Below are positions 18,474 through 26,854 of a stretch of 64,000 nucleotides of DNA, piece after piece. Position numbers and translations under genes: made by a program. This DNA comes from Pseudohongiella sp. (lineage in GTDB: Bacteria; Pseudomonadota; Gammaproteobacteria; Pseudomonadales; Pseudohongiellaceae), in the NCBI RefSeq assembly GCF_011050365.1, contig NZ_DRFV01000017.1, forward strand, positions 1-64,000, in the 5' to 3' direction. The notes beneath the pieces were generated by a model. The model was not told where the DNA came from and did not search any database. It saw only the letters and a list, made by a program, of their open reading frames with translations. The stretch's first letter is position 1, and every line of letters starts with the position of its first letter.

Positions 18474-19025
18474 TCAGTGCAGCCGGCGCCATTGCCGGTT
18501 TGTCGAGGCAAAATCGCCGGCCTCGCAGGCAAGCGCGTCAACACAGCAGACCCGGCGCTCCAGACCCAGACCGACATCTGTGCCCGGACGCACCCCTGAT
18601 GCCCGGACTGCCAACTGATACAGCGGCCCGCAAGTAACCGCAGGCGCACCGGGCGCGGAAAAGTAAAAATCATGTCCGGCACTGACTGCCTGATAAGACA
18701 TTTTTGTGGCACCCGAGTTTTCCATCATCCCGGGCGACATCACGATACTGACCTCGACATCCGACAAAGTGCTCAGTGTCACCTGCAAGCCATCGGACTG
18801 CACGCGCGCCAGCAATGACGAATCCAGCGCAAACAACAAGGCTTCAGCGGCATGGAAGACACGATCGTGATCCCGGTAGTTCAGCGCCAGCGACGTACCC
18901 AGCAACGCCGCATCCACCGCCGATAACGCCATCCTCGCCAATACCGCCATGAAAATCAGCGTCAACAGGAGCGCCGAGCCGCGTTGTCGCTGACGCCACT
19001 GACAGCACCAAAAAACAGACTTCAT
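18474..19025 (-). CDS. Minor pilin PilX-like
   Basis: 183 aa. The prepilin leader is QRQRG|SALLLTLIF followed by a hydrophobic helix; position +5 is Leu instead of Glu, as in PilX/GspK tip pilins. After the helix comes NYRDHDRVFHAAEALLFALD, which matches the conserved PilX N-terminal domain (RDRxxAFQAAE). Last of the pilV-pilW-pilX run; its start overlaps the pilW stop by 4 bases. Role: initiation of pilus assembly at the tip. Confidence 0.82.
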   Translation of the reverse strand: MKSVFWCCQWRQRQRGSALLLTLIFMAVLARMALSAVDAALLGTSLALNYRDHDRVFHAAEALLFALDSSLLARVQSDGLQVTLSTLSDVEVSIVMSPGMMENSGATKMSYQAVSAGHDFYFSAPGAPAVTCGPLYQLAVRASGVRPGTDVGLGLERRVCCVDALACEAGDFASTNRQWRRLH

Positions 19026-19774
19026 ATCGTCCTCTGACCACGCCCATGCAACTCAGACTGCCGCAATGCTGTGCTGAATGTCATCGTCAAGCCACCGCTG
19101 CCCGCCTCCCCGCTTATCATCACCTGCTGCACTGACAAAGTGAGATTCACGCTGAACACCCGGGACCAATCGCCGACCTGATCGACACTGACATAGGCAA
19201 CCCTGGGCTTATCGACAGGTTTATGGTCAGCTCCACGGGCTAATTCAGAGGCAGGTTCGGGCGCTACCGGCAACAGCTCGATACCGACCGTTGCGGTCAT
19301 TGCTGTCACACCCTCGATCAGTTCTTCCGCTGCGCTCAAGGTACCGTCGCTACGTAGCCGACGTCGGTACAGCCCTGCCGGCTGGCCGGCGCTGCTGCGT
19401 CGTGCGATATAAAGAAAGTGAACCGGCTCCTCACAGTCACTGGTACGCAAACGCAATACATGACTTCCGGCAAGAGCACTCACCGATCCGGTGTTGGCCG
19501 CCAGTATTTCAATCCCGGGGCCAGCCCCGGTAGTCGGTACCGCGTCGCCAGCCGCACACGGCGCCGCCGATTCAAGGATACTGGCTCGCAAGATAAACTG
19601 GGCATAGGCCGCCCGCTGTTGCAGGTCCTGCTCCGAACGCTGCACCGATTGCAGGCGCATGCTACCCGTGAAAAGCTGCATGATGACAGCACTCAGACCG
19701 GCACCAAGAGCCAATGCGATCAACAACTCCAGCAGTGTCATACCCTGACAGCGCAACCACGACAGCCGCATCAC
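19022..19774 (-). CDS. Minor pilin PilW-like
   Basis: 250 aa. The leader CQG|MTLLELLIALALGAGLSAVI has Glu+5, followed by a PilW-type C-terminal region (residues 60-240) with one Cys pair. Overlaps pilV and pilX by 4 bases on either side, so the three are translationally coupled. Such pilins prime pilus assembly with PilV, PilX and FimU-like subunits. Confidence 0.83.
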   Translation of the reverse strand: MMRLSWLRCQGMTLLELLIALALGAGLSAVIMQLFTGSMRLQSVQRSEQDLQQRAAYAQFILRASILESAAPCAAGDAVPTTGAGPGIEILAANTGSVSALAGSHVLRLRTSDCEEPVHFLYIARRSSAGQPAGLYRRRLRSDGTLSAAEELIEGVTAMTATVGIELLPVAPEPASELARGADHKPVDKPRVAYVSVDQVGDWSRVFSVNLTLSVQQVMISGEAGSGGLTMTFSTALRQSELHGRGQRTI

Positions 19775-20265
19775 AACACCACGACCCCGCTGCTGAGCGG
19801 CATCGAGGCGAACTGTTCGTCATCCTCGCTACCGTGCCAGCGCACCAGCACGCGATACACGCGGGCAGCATCGGGGTAGCCTGCCATGGGGGTCGGCACG
19901 ATCTCGCCACGACCGGAGGGCAGCAAAGATTGCAGTTGCCAATGCCACTGCGCGAGATCATGTGCCGCCAGTTCGATATACCAGCAGCCGGTGCGGGACT
20001 CGCAATCGACATTGACCTGACCCTGCGGCATGTTCGCCAGCGACGCAGCAAAACCCGCCGGGTTGGCTTTCATGCGCTCGATCATATCGTACAGCAACCA
20101 CTCAGCCTGCAGAAAATGGCGGTTAGCTTGCACCGTGCCCACGCCCAGGGCCTGCATGGACAGAACGGCAGCAATGCCCGTGGCGATGATAAAACTGCTC
20201 AACAGCACTTCCAGTAGCGCCATGCCACAGTGCTTTTGCGGTGCGTTGACAGAACTGGTTTTCAT
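19771..20265 (-). CDS. Minor pilin PilV-like
   Basis: 164 aa. The leader KHCG|MALLEVLLSSFIIATGI has Glu+5, followed by the short PilV-type segment LLYDMIERMKANPAG that is characteristic of the family. First gene of the pilV-pilW-pilX operon. No pilY1 or pilE gene follows pilX, unlike the usual minor-pilin operon. Confidence 0.85.
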   Translation of the reverse strand: MKTSSVNAPQKHCGMALLEVLLSSFIIATGIAAVLSMQALGVGTVQANRHFLQAEWLLYDMIERMKANPAGFAASLANMPQGQVNVDCESRTGCWYIELAAHDLAQWHWQLQSLLPSGRGEIVPTPMAGYPDAARVYRVLVRWHGSEDDEQFASMPLSSGVVVL

Positions 20266-20402
20266 CGCATGCTGCTTCCATCACTGGTGCTTTTCCCGTA
20301 CATGTATCTGAATAGTAGTCAATCAGAGGGCGCCGGGCCGATCCAGTTGCTCAAGTGTGCGGCGCGACACACTATCGCAAATCTGGCCTCACCCCGCGCG
20401 TT

Positions 20403-20432
20403 TTGGCATTACCTGAAGTTTTTACCTATAAT
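20403..20432 (+). promoter_or_regulatory. Promoter of the TauE-type exporter gene
   Basis: TTGGCA (20403-20408), 18-base spacer, TATAAT (20427-20432), 45 bases before the ATG at 20477. The 211-base gap from pilV holds nothing else I recognise. Confidence 0.6.
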
Positions 20433-20476
20433 CCGCGCTTCACTTCTTCAGCGCCTCAGCGCCGTGCGGTCCCCTC

Positions 20477-21235
20477 ATGGAATATGATCCGTTGTTACTC
20501 GCTTTGCTGGCATTCCTGGGGCTTATTGCGGGCTGGATAAACACCCTGGCAGGCGGCGGTTCAAACCTGACCCTGCCCATGCTGATGGTGCTCGGCCTGC
20601 CACCGGACGTGGCCAACGGTACCAATCGGGTAGGCGTGATTCTGCAGGGCATGGTGGCGGTGAAAGGCTTTCATCATTACGGCAAACTGGACACCCCCTC
20701 GATCCGGTCCATTCTGGTACCCAGTATGATCGGCGGCGCCCTTGGCGCGCTGACCGCTGCACTGATGCCCAATGTCGCGCTGAAACCACTGCTGCTGGGT
20801 ACCGTACTTACCATGTCTGCCGTCATCCTGATGCGTCCGGGCTTTATCGCGCCGCCGCCGGGAACACCGGTGAAATCAGTCAGCGAAAGTCGGGCTGCCT
20901 GGTGGAGTCTGTTGCTCGCGGGAGTTTACGGTGGGTTTGTTCAGGCCGGGGTGGGGTTTATTCTGCTCGCCGCACTGGCCGGGGTTTTGCGTTACGATCT
21001 GGTGCGTGCCAATGCGCTCAAGATGGTCTGCACTCTGGCTTTCACCGCCATATCATTGCTGATTTTCATCTGGTTTGACCAGGTGGCATGGGTGCCCGGC
21101 CTGATTCTGGCGCTGGGCACCATGCTGGGCAGTTTTCTCAGTGTGCGTTTTGCCATCAGTGTGCAACAAAGTACCATCAAGTGGTTTCTGTTTGCCATGA
21201 CATTGGTGTCATGCGCGGCTGCGGTCCTGTTCTGA
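20477..21235 (+). CDS. TauE/SafE family anion exporter
   Basis: 252 aa, eight or so hydrophobic helices. The TauE/SafE signature appears as two halves, with GxxAGxxNTLAGGGSNLTLP in the first helix pair (residues 13-36) and GVYGGFVQAGVGFILLAAL in the middle (155-173). Members export sulfite, sulfoacetate or other organic anions, or are uncharacterised; the substrate here is not inferable. Single gene, its promoter visible upstream, convergent with the sensor kinase. Confidence 0.85.
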   Translation: MEYDPLLLALLAFLGLIAGWINTLAGGGSNLTLPMLMVLGLPPDVANGTNRVGVILQGMVAVKGFHHYGKLDTPSIRSILVPSMIGGALGALTAALMPNVALKPLLLGTVLTMSAVILMRPGFIAPPPGTPVKSVSESRAAWWSLLLAGVYGGFVQAGVGFILLAALAGVLRYDLVRANALKMVCTLAFTAISLLIFIWFDQVAWVPGLILALGTMLGSFLSVRFAISVQQSTIKWFLFAMTLVSCAAAVLF

Positions 21236-21268
21236 ACAGGCATACGAACACGTCGGTGTCATAACCTG

Positions 21269-22654
21269 TCAGTCCGCAACCCGGATATTATCAAACACTA
21301 TCACAATGGCAGCGCCGCCCAGTCTGCTATCAGCCACACTGACGCTGGCACCGTAGCCGGTCGCAATGTCGGCCACGACGGCCAGGCCAATACCCTGCCC
21401 CTGTGCCAGCGTGTCGAGCCGAACGCCGCGTTGCAATACCCGATCACGATCATCAGCTGATATACCGGGACCATTGTCTTCAATTTGCAGGCGCATGCTG
21501 GGCGGCGCATCAGACAACAGCACCGCCGATACTGCCACCTTGCCACGTCCATATTTGCAGGCATTGTCCAGCAGGTTGCCGAGCATCTCCATCAGATCGC
21601 GTTCATCACCCAGAAAATTGAGTGCAGGATCGATATTAAGCTCTATGTTTACCGCTTTGTCGGCATACACTTTCTGCAGTGTACGCGACACCCTTGCGAC
21701 CACGTCGGCAACGTTTACCTGTCGGGCCAGCGTGCTGGCGTTACCCGCGCTGACCGCGCGCTGCAATTGATAGGTCACAATCTGATTCATCCGATCAAGC
21801 TGTTCCTGCACCAATGATTCCTGACTGTTGCCGGCAGCGTCACGGCCAAGCTCGCCCTGAATCACCGCCAGCGGAGTTTTCAGGCTATGCGCCAGATCCG
21901 CCAACGTGGTGCGATATCGAGACTGCTGTTTGCGTTCAGACTGAATCAGCAAATTCAGGTTCCGGGTAACGGCACTCAACTCCCGCGGGTATGAAGTATC
22001 AAGTGCCTCACTTTGCCCGGCTTCAATCTGTTGCAGGTCCGTTGCCAGCCGCCGCAACGGCGCCAGCCCCCAACGTAGCAGCAGCACCTGTAGCACCAGC
22101 AACAGTACTGCCAGCCCTCCAAGCCAGGACCATAAACTGTTTCTGAAACCTGCCGCTTCAGCCTTGAAAGTGTCGGTTGACTCCAGCACCGAGAACAGGA
22201 TTGGCGAACGCCGGTTTTCCCAGGTCACCGCATAACTGCTGACAAAAAATTCGCTACCCGATGTCGTTTGCAAACGACCAAAGCTGGTATTACCAATGCC
22301 CAGGTCATAGTCCAGACTCAGCGTTTCATAATCAATATCAAGCGCCGACGACGTTCGCAACAATTCGCCTTCGCTAGCGCTGCTGATAAAACCATAGAGA
22401 TTGGAATTAAGTTGTGAAAACCGTGGCTCGCGGAGATTTTCACTGAAATAGAAATTACCATCTGTTTCATCGACGGCGGCCAACAGCACATAGATCTGCA
22501 CTTGCAGCTGCTCAGCCACGCCCGTCTCCAGGCTATTACGGAAAGCCCGGTCAAGTACCACACCGGTCAATCCCAGAAATACCGTCAGCAATACACTGAC
22601 CGCAACCAGCAGCCGATTCTGCAGGGAATACCCACCGATGCGGGTCGTCACCAT
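21269..22654 (-). CDS. Sensor histidine kinase of a PhoQ-like two-component system
   Basis: 461 aa from the ATG at 22654, which follows the response-regulator stop by one base. One membrane helix (15-33), a periplasmic sensor of about 140 residues, a second helix (near 172-192), HAMP-like linker, an H-box LADLAHSLKTPLAVIQGEL near 265 and the ATPase domain (NLLDNACKYGRG, DNGPGIS, GQGIGLAVV). The signal is unknown; with a PepSY protein in the same operon it may watch the envelope or divalent cations, as PhoQ does, but that is inference. Confidence 0.9.
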   Translation of the reverse strand: MVTTRIGGYSLQNRLLVAVSVLLTVFLGLTGVVLDRAFRNSLETGVAEQLQVQIYVLLAAVDETDGNFYFSENLREPRFSQLNSNLYGFISSASEGELLRTSSALDIDYETLSLDYDLGIGNTSFGRLQTTSGSEFFVSSYAVTWENRRSPILFSVLESTDTFKAEAAGFRNSLWSWLGGLAVLLLVLQVLLLRWGLAPLRRLATDLQQIEAGQSEALDTSYPRELSAVTRNLNLLIQSERKQQSRYRTTLADLAHSLKTPLAVIQGELGRDAAGNSQESLVQEQLDRMNQIVTYQLQRAVSAGNASTLARQVNVADVVARVSRTLQKVYADKAVNIELNIDPALNFLGDERDLMEMLGNLLDNACKYGRGKVAVSAVLLSDAPPSMRLQIEDNGPGISADDRDRVLQRGVRLDTLAQGQGIGLAVVADIATGYGASVSVADSRLGGAAIVIVFDNIRVAD

Positions 22655-22655
22655 G

Positions 22656-23330
22656 TCAATCCATTGCCCGCATGCGATAGCCCTGGCCTCGCACGGTTTC
22701 GATGGGCTGCAGAGTCTGTTCAGGATCCAGTTTCTGTCGCAGTCGACGCACAAAAACTTCCAGTACATTACTGTCCCGGTCGAAGTCCTGGGCGTACAGG
22801 TGCTCGGTCAGTTCGGCCTTCGAGATGACCTGGTCGGGGTGCAGCATGAGGTACTCCAGCGTTTTGTACTCATAGGCGGTGAGTTCGACACTGGCACCAT
22901 GAACCGTCACACGTTTGGCAGAGGTGTCCAGCTGTACCGGACCACTGACGATGGCAGGGCTGGCGAATCCGGCGGCGCGGCGTAACAGTGCGTTCAGGCG
23001 CGCCTGAATCTCTTCCAGCCGGAACGGTTTCACCACATAGTCATCAGCCCCGGCATCCAGACCCGCCACTTTGTCCTGCCAGTCACCGCGAGCCGTCAGA
23101 ATCAGCACGGGGTATTTCTTGCCGGCCTCCCTCAGCTTGGTGATAACGCTGATACCGTCAAGCTGCGGCAGTCCGAGATCTATGATGGCGGCGTCGTAGT
23201 CATATTCGGTGGCCTGATACAGACCAGTGACACCGTCGGCCGCATCATCTACGACGTAGCCGGCCCGCTCGAGTCCCATTTTCAGTTGCTGCCGCAACAG
23301 GCTTTCATCTTCCACGACCAACAACCGCAT
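22656..23330 (-). CDS. OmpR/PhoP-family response regulator
   Basis: 224 aa. Receiver domain (1-118) with the acidic pair at 8-9, phosphoacceptor Asp51 in AAIIDLGLPQLDG and Lys in VVKPF, then a winged-helix DNA-binding domain (128-220, ending RGQGYRMRAMD). Sits between the PepSY gene (3 bases) and the kinase gene (1 base), so it is the middle of a three-gene operon and the kinase's partner. Confidence 0.93.
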   Translation of the reverse strand: MRLLVVEDESLLRQQLKMGLERAGYVVDDAADGVTGLYQATEYDYDAAIIDLGLPQLDGISVITKLREAGKKYPVLILTARGDWQDKVAGLDAGADDYVVKPFRLEEIQARLNALLRRAAGFASPAIVSGPVQLDTSAKRVTVHGASVELTAYEYKTLEYLMLHPDQVISKAELTEHLYAQDFDRDSNVLEVFVRRLRQKLDPEQTLQPIETVRGQGYRMRAMD

Positions 23331-23333
23331 GCT

Positions 23334-23666
23334 CTACTCCCTGCTCAACTCACCTGTCGCCTGATCCACAAATACCGTGTAGATGTTACCCTCGTTATCA
23401 AGCCGGACCCGATAACGCAGGCGGCCGTTCTGTCTCACTTCATTGATACTTATGACGGTGCCGGGAAAATTGGCCCGCACTCTCTCCAGCGCCTGTTCCT
23501 GATTTACCGGGCCGACCTGTTCAGAAGCCTGCCCGCCCTGCGGCTGCGCCAGGGATGTCGCGGGCAAGCCGGCCATCAGGCCAGACACCAGCACCGCCAT
23601 GACACCCGACAGCACCAAATGCCGGGCGCGTTGCTGATGATCCTGTATCCAAACTGGCAATTTCAT
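23334..23666 (-). CDS. PepSY-domain periplasmic protein
   Basis: 110 aa. The long basic N-terminus and hydrophobic stretch (18-40, ending ATSLAQ) look like a signal peptide. The remainder is one PepSY domain (about 55-108), with NQEQALERVRANFPGTVISI and FVDQATGELSRE. PepSY proteins often occur beside two-component genes and may modulate the sensor. First gene of the operon with the regulator and kinase. Confidence 0.85.
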   Translation of the reverse strand: MKLPVWIQDHQQRARHLVLSGVMAVLVSGLMAGLPATSLAQPQGGQASEQVGPVNQEQALERVRANFPGTVISINEVRQNGRLRYRVRLDNEGNIYTVFVDQATGELSRE

Positions 23667-23741
23667 ATATCCCCACTGAAAATGACTATTGACTGTAAAA
23701 CCGGCGCCGCGAGCCAGGCAGCCAATCCGCCATCGGGGCTC

Positions 23742-24353
23742 TCACTGCACTGGCTCGACCTGCACCCGCAAGCGAATGCGCTCACCGGGGTTGTCATCCA
23801 TGCGCACCGAGAAGTCTTCACCATTGTATCGATACCTGACCTGATACCCCATCAGCCGCTCTTCATCGTAGTATTCATCCACGACTTCGCAATGCTGCAC
23901 GGTCTGATACCGGGCCGGCTCGTGCCGGTTATTGGCGTTCACTATATCACGGCCGACAGAGTGCCCCAACACGGCACCCACCACAGTACCGACTTTGCGG
24001 CTGGAGCTGTTGGTGCCGACTGCATTGCCGATCGCTCCCCCCACAATGGCGCTGAGCAGCGCCGGTGTGCGGCTGCCCGATCGATGCGAATCCCTGACTC
24101 TGACCTGCTCCTGCCAGCACTCTTCCCGCGGCGCGGAGACAGTTACCGACTGGTAAATCGGTCGTGACTCCAATACGTCAGCATAAACATACCGGGTCTG
24201 GGCCAGTGCTGGTGACGACATACACAGTGCGCTGACACTGAGGGTCAGCACGCCGGCTGGCTTTAACACGGGCGCTAATGGCTTTAACACCTTCGCTAAT
24301 GGCTTTGACAGCTGAGCTAATGGCTTTAACATCCGGGCTAATGGCTTTTTCAT
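23742..24353 (-). CDS. Glycine-zipper 2TM envelope protein with a repeat-expanded signal peptide
   Basis: 203 aa from ATG 24353 (GAGG 6 bases upstream). The N-terminus is five units of a KPLAxxL heptad before the hydrophobic core and AlaXAla site (ALA near residue 51). The mature part has a region with one Cys, a glycine-zipper helix pair (LLSAIVGGAIGNAVG ... VGTVVGAVLGHSVGRD, about 98-128) and a C-terminal domain like the 17-kDa/SlyB surface antigens. Probably attached to or spanning the outer membrane; function unknown. Confidence 0.8.
   Translation of the reverse strand: MKKPLARMLKPLAQLSKPLAKVLKPLAPVLKPAGVLTLSVSALCMSSPALAQTRYVYADVLESRPIYQSVTVSAPREECWQEQVRVRDSHRSGSRTPALLSAIVGGAIGNAVGTNSSSRKVGTVVGAVLGHSVGRDIVNANNRHEPARYQTVQHCEVVDEYYDEERLMGYQVRYRYNGEDFSVRMDDNPGERIRLRVQVEPVQ
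24259..24350. repeat. 21-bp coding tandem repeat in the glycine-zipper gene
   Basis: Unit of 21 bases starting GGCTTTAACA and ending GCTAAT at 24259, 24280, 24301 and 24322, with a partial fifth at 24343. A whole number of codons, so each unit adds seven residues (KPLA plus three variable) to the signal-peptide n-region. Units differ mainly in their middle bases. Confidence 0.9.
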
Positions 24354-24488
24354 ATCACACCTCACTATTATTCTGTTTCGGCTGACAGATTAAGGCGCAG
24401 GAGCTGAATCCAGACTTAACGACATGACGGTTTCGCCTTCAGCTGTGCGAAAACTGCCGACACCTGACAAAGGAGGCAACATAGACTA

Positions 24489-24516
24489 TTGATTTGACGG
24501 GGAATACGGGTACAAT
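24489..24516 (+). promoter_or_regulatory. Promoter of the cold-shock-domain membrane gene
   Basis: TTGATT (24489-24494), 16-base spacer, TACAAT (24511-24516). About 100 bases separate it from the ATG, leaving a long 5' leader with a GCTCGTTTT direct repeat near 24567-24586; cspA-type genes often have structured leaders. Confidence 0.4.
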
Positions 24517-24613
24517 CCGGACTGCTTCACATAACAACAATTACAATTCACCAGGCTTTCTCGTTTTTGCTCGTTTTGCTCGTTTTAGCCTACGCACCAT
24601 CAAGAGACAACAC

Positions 24614-25033
24614 ATGTTCCGCAAAACCCTTGTTTCCGCCATTATTGTTACTCTGATCAGCATTCCCGTCGTTTTTTTCCTGCACCCGCTGATCAACACG
24701 CCGATTTTCTACGTTGGCCTGATCTTTCTGGCCTGTCTGGCAACGGCGACACTGGCCCAGATGGGAGCCACCAAGCCAGCCAAAAAACGCAAGTCCGCAC
24801 CTCGCCGCCGGACCAGCAACGCGCCACGCGAGCTCGGTAACGTCAAATGGTTTAATGCCAGCAAAGGCTTCGGCTTCATTACCCGCGACAGCGGTGATGA
24901 TGTCTTTGTCCACTTCCGCTCAATACAGGGAGAAGGCCACCGGGTCCTGAAAGACGGCCAGCGTGTCGAATTCAGCGTCAGCCAGGGCGATAAAGGTCTG
25001 CAGGCCGACGATGTGGCTGCTGCCCAGGACTGA
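24614..25033 (+). CDS. Membrane-anchored cold-shock-domain protein
   Basis: 139 aa. Two hydrophobic helices (about 6-25 and 30-49) and a basic linker ([13 protein letters not shown], 53-66) precede a complete cold-shock domain (72-137). RNP1 is KGFGFITR and RNP2 is DVFVHF, with the usual [13 protein letters not shown] start. The domain should bind single-stranded RNA or DNA on the cytoplasmic face of the inner membrane. ATG 24614 has AAGAGA upstream. Ordinary CspA proteins are about 70 residues and soluble, so this is a fusion. Role unknown. Confidence 0.88.
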   Translation: MFRKTLVSAIIVTLISIPVVFFLHPLINTPIFYVGLIFLACLATATLAQMGATKPAKKRKSAPRRRTSNAPRELGNVKWFNASKGFGFITRDSGDDVFVHFRSIQGEGHRVLKDGQRVEFSVSQGDKGLQADDVAAAQD

Positions 25034-25070
25034 GTAGCGGAACGATTGCCCCCAAAAACAGCGGTCCTTA

Positions 25071-25292
25071 TCAATAATGTGGGGGCCTGTCGTCAATGGC
25101 GCCGCCCTGCACCATCCGTTCGGACTGCGCCTCCATCAGTTCCGCCAGCTTTTCGCGGTGCAGGCCCAGCTCCCGGGTCAGGGTTTCAATCTGCTGCTGC
25201 TGCCGGGTGACAACATCATTCAACGCCTGAATACTATCCTCCTGAAAGGCAAACCGGGTTTGCAGATCGACCAGTGTTGCTTCTGTAGACAT
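25071..25292 (-). CDS. slyX: SlyX family protein
   Basis: 73 aa, mostly a coiled coil (TLVDLQTRFAFQEDSIQALN and following heptads) with the conserved C-terminus RPPHY. ATG 25292 has a G-rich ribosome site 5-6 bases upstream; the frame is open 11 codons further. Function unknown; slyX is often near slyD and fkpA, but not here. Convergent with the cold-shock gene. Confidence 0.9.
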   Translation of the reverse strand: MSTEATLVDLQTRFAFQEDSIQALNDVVTRQQQQIETLTRELGLHREKLAELMEAQSERMVQGGAIDDRPPHY

Positions 25293-25569
25293 AATCCACC
25301 CCCTGTTAGTGATTGTTAACACCACTGCATAGCACGATGGTCAGATCATGATACCGCGTGGCAGATCACCACTCCAACCGGTTTCGTGATTCGCCAGACT
25401 GACTGATGGCAGCCATCTTTTTATTATTCGCCAAGTCATGCAATAATCACGGTTGAATAACTGTCTTATCAAACGTGGAAAGTGGCAATGTCGGTCCCGT
25501 ACTTCGGCCCCGATCGCGCCCTGCGGCACCCGCCGTCCGTCACAAAGTCATATCAGGAGGCACTTCGTC

Positions 25570-26832
25570 TTGACCGGTCAATCCTCACCACAACACACGT
25601 CAGAGTCGCCGAGCACTGCGTCGTCGAGCACTGCGTCGTCGAGCACTGCGTCGCCGAGCACTGCGCCGCCGAGCATAGCCGACTGGGATCACGCGCCCAT
25701 CAACTGGACCAACATGATCCTGTTTACCCTGACCCCGCTGTTTGCGGTGACCCTGGTACCGCTGTACGGCTTTGTCTACGGTTACAGTGCCTACGACTGG
25801 ACTGTATTTGTCCTGCTGATGGGGTTCTGCGGCATATCGATTACCGCCGGGTATCATCGGCTCTGGTCTCACAAGGCGTACAAAGCGCATCCGGCGCTGC
25901 GGTTTATCTTCGCCCTGGGTGGCGCCTGCGCGCTGCAGAACGATGTTTTCAACTGGGCTTCAGATCATCGCAGGCACCACGCGTTTGTCGACAACAATGA
26001 TAAGGACCCCTACTCTGCCGGTCGCGGCTTCTGGTTCTCCCATATTGGCTGGATACTTCGTCATTATCCCAGCAGCACCGAGGACTTTTCCAATATCAAG
26101 GATCTGCAAAAGGACCCGATCCTGCGATGGCAGCACAAGCACTACCTGGCGCTGGTCCTGTTCATGAATATCGCTGTACCTGCGTTCCTGGGATATCTGG
26201 GGGGTAGCATTATCGCAGGCTTGCTGCTGGGCGGGCTGCTCCGCCTGGTGCTCAGCCAGCATGTGACCTACCTGATCAACTCACTGGCGCACATGTGGGG
26301 CAAACAGACATTCAGTGAAAAAAGTTCGGCCCGGGATAATCCCCTGATAGCATTGCTAACCTACGGTGAGGGTTATCATAATTACCACCACACCTTTCAG
26401 TGGGATTACCGCAACGGCATCCGCTGGTGGCACTACGATCCCACCAAATGGCTGATCCGTAGCTGTGAATGGGTCGGTCTGACCAGTGATCTGAAGCGGG
26501 TAACACCCCTGAGCATCGAAACCGCTCGCCTGGAAATGCAATACCGCAAAGCCAGCGAACGCTGTGAAGCCCTGGCCAACGCCGACACCTTGCGCACACG
26601 ACTGGAAGACGAATACGAGCAGTTAAAACATACTCTTGATCTGTGGGCGCAACATCGTCAGCAATGGTATGCCGCCAAGTCATCGCAGATCCACGACCAG
26701 CTCCACGAAAAGTGGGAGAAAATCGCGCTGCGTGACAGCTACCGGGAAGTGCGCTTCCAGCTCAAACTGCGACGTCAACGCTGGCGCGAACTGCTGCATA
26801 GCTTCTCCGATGTACCATCAGCCACCGCGTAA
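25570..26832 (+). CDS. Acyl-CoA delta-9 fatty acid desaturase
   Basis: About 420 aa from a TTG at 25570, nine bases after AGGAGG; no ATG is in a good position. An N-terminal Ser/Thr/Ala-rich repeat tail (about 14-36) is followed by four membrane helices and the three histidine boxes HRLWSH, HRRHH and HNYHH of the diiron centre. It introduces a double bond into saturated acyl-CoA in the inner membrane. The last roughly 100 residues form a charged helical, coiled-coil-like extension. It is followed 22 bases later by a thioredoxin gene on the same strand. Confidence 0.9.
   Translation: MTGQSSPQHTSESPSTASSSTASSSTASPSTAPPSIADWDHAPINWTNMILFTLTPLFAVTLVPLYGFVYGYSAYDWTVFVLLMGFCGISITAGYHRLWSHKAYKAHPALRFIFALGGACALQNDVFNWASDHRRHHAFVDNNDKDPYSAGRGFWFSHIGWILRHYPSSTEDFSNIKDLQKDPILRWQHKHYLALVLFMNIAVPAFLGYLGGSIIAGLLLGGLLRLVLSQHVTYLINSLAHMWGKQTFSEKSSARDNPLIALLTYGEGYHNYHHTFQWDYRNGIRWWHYDPTKWLIRSCEWVGLTSDLKRVTPLSIETARLEMQYRKASERCEALANADTLRTRLEDEYEQLKHTLDLWAQHRQQWYAAKSSQIHDQLHEKWEKIALRDSYREVRFQLKLRRQRWRELLHSFSDVPSATA
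25606..25680. repeat. 15-bp coding minisatellite in the desaturase N-terminus
   Basis: Five units of TCGYCGAGCACTGCG (25606, 25621, 25636, 25651, 25666), the last diverged. The unit is five codons, so changes in copy number keep the frame and lengthen the Ser/Thr/Ala/Pro tail. Confidence 0.92.
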
Positions 26833-26854
26833 CGACAACAGCGAAAGGACAACC

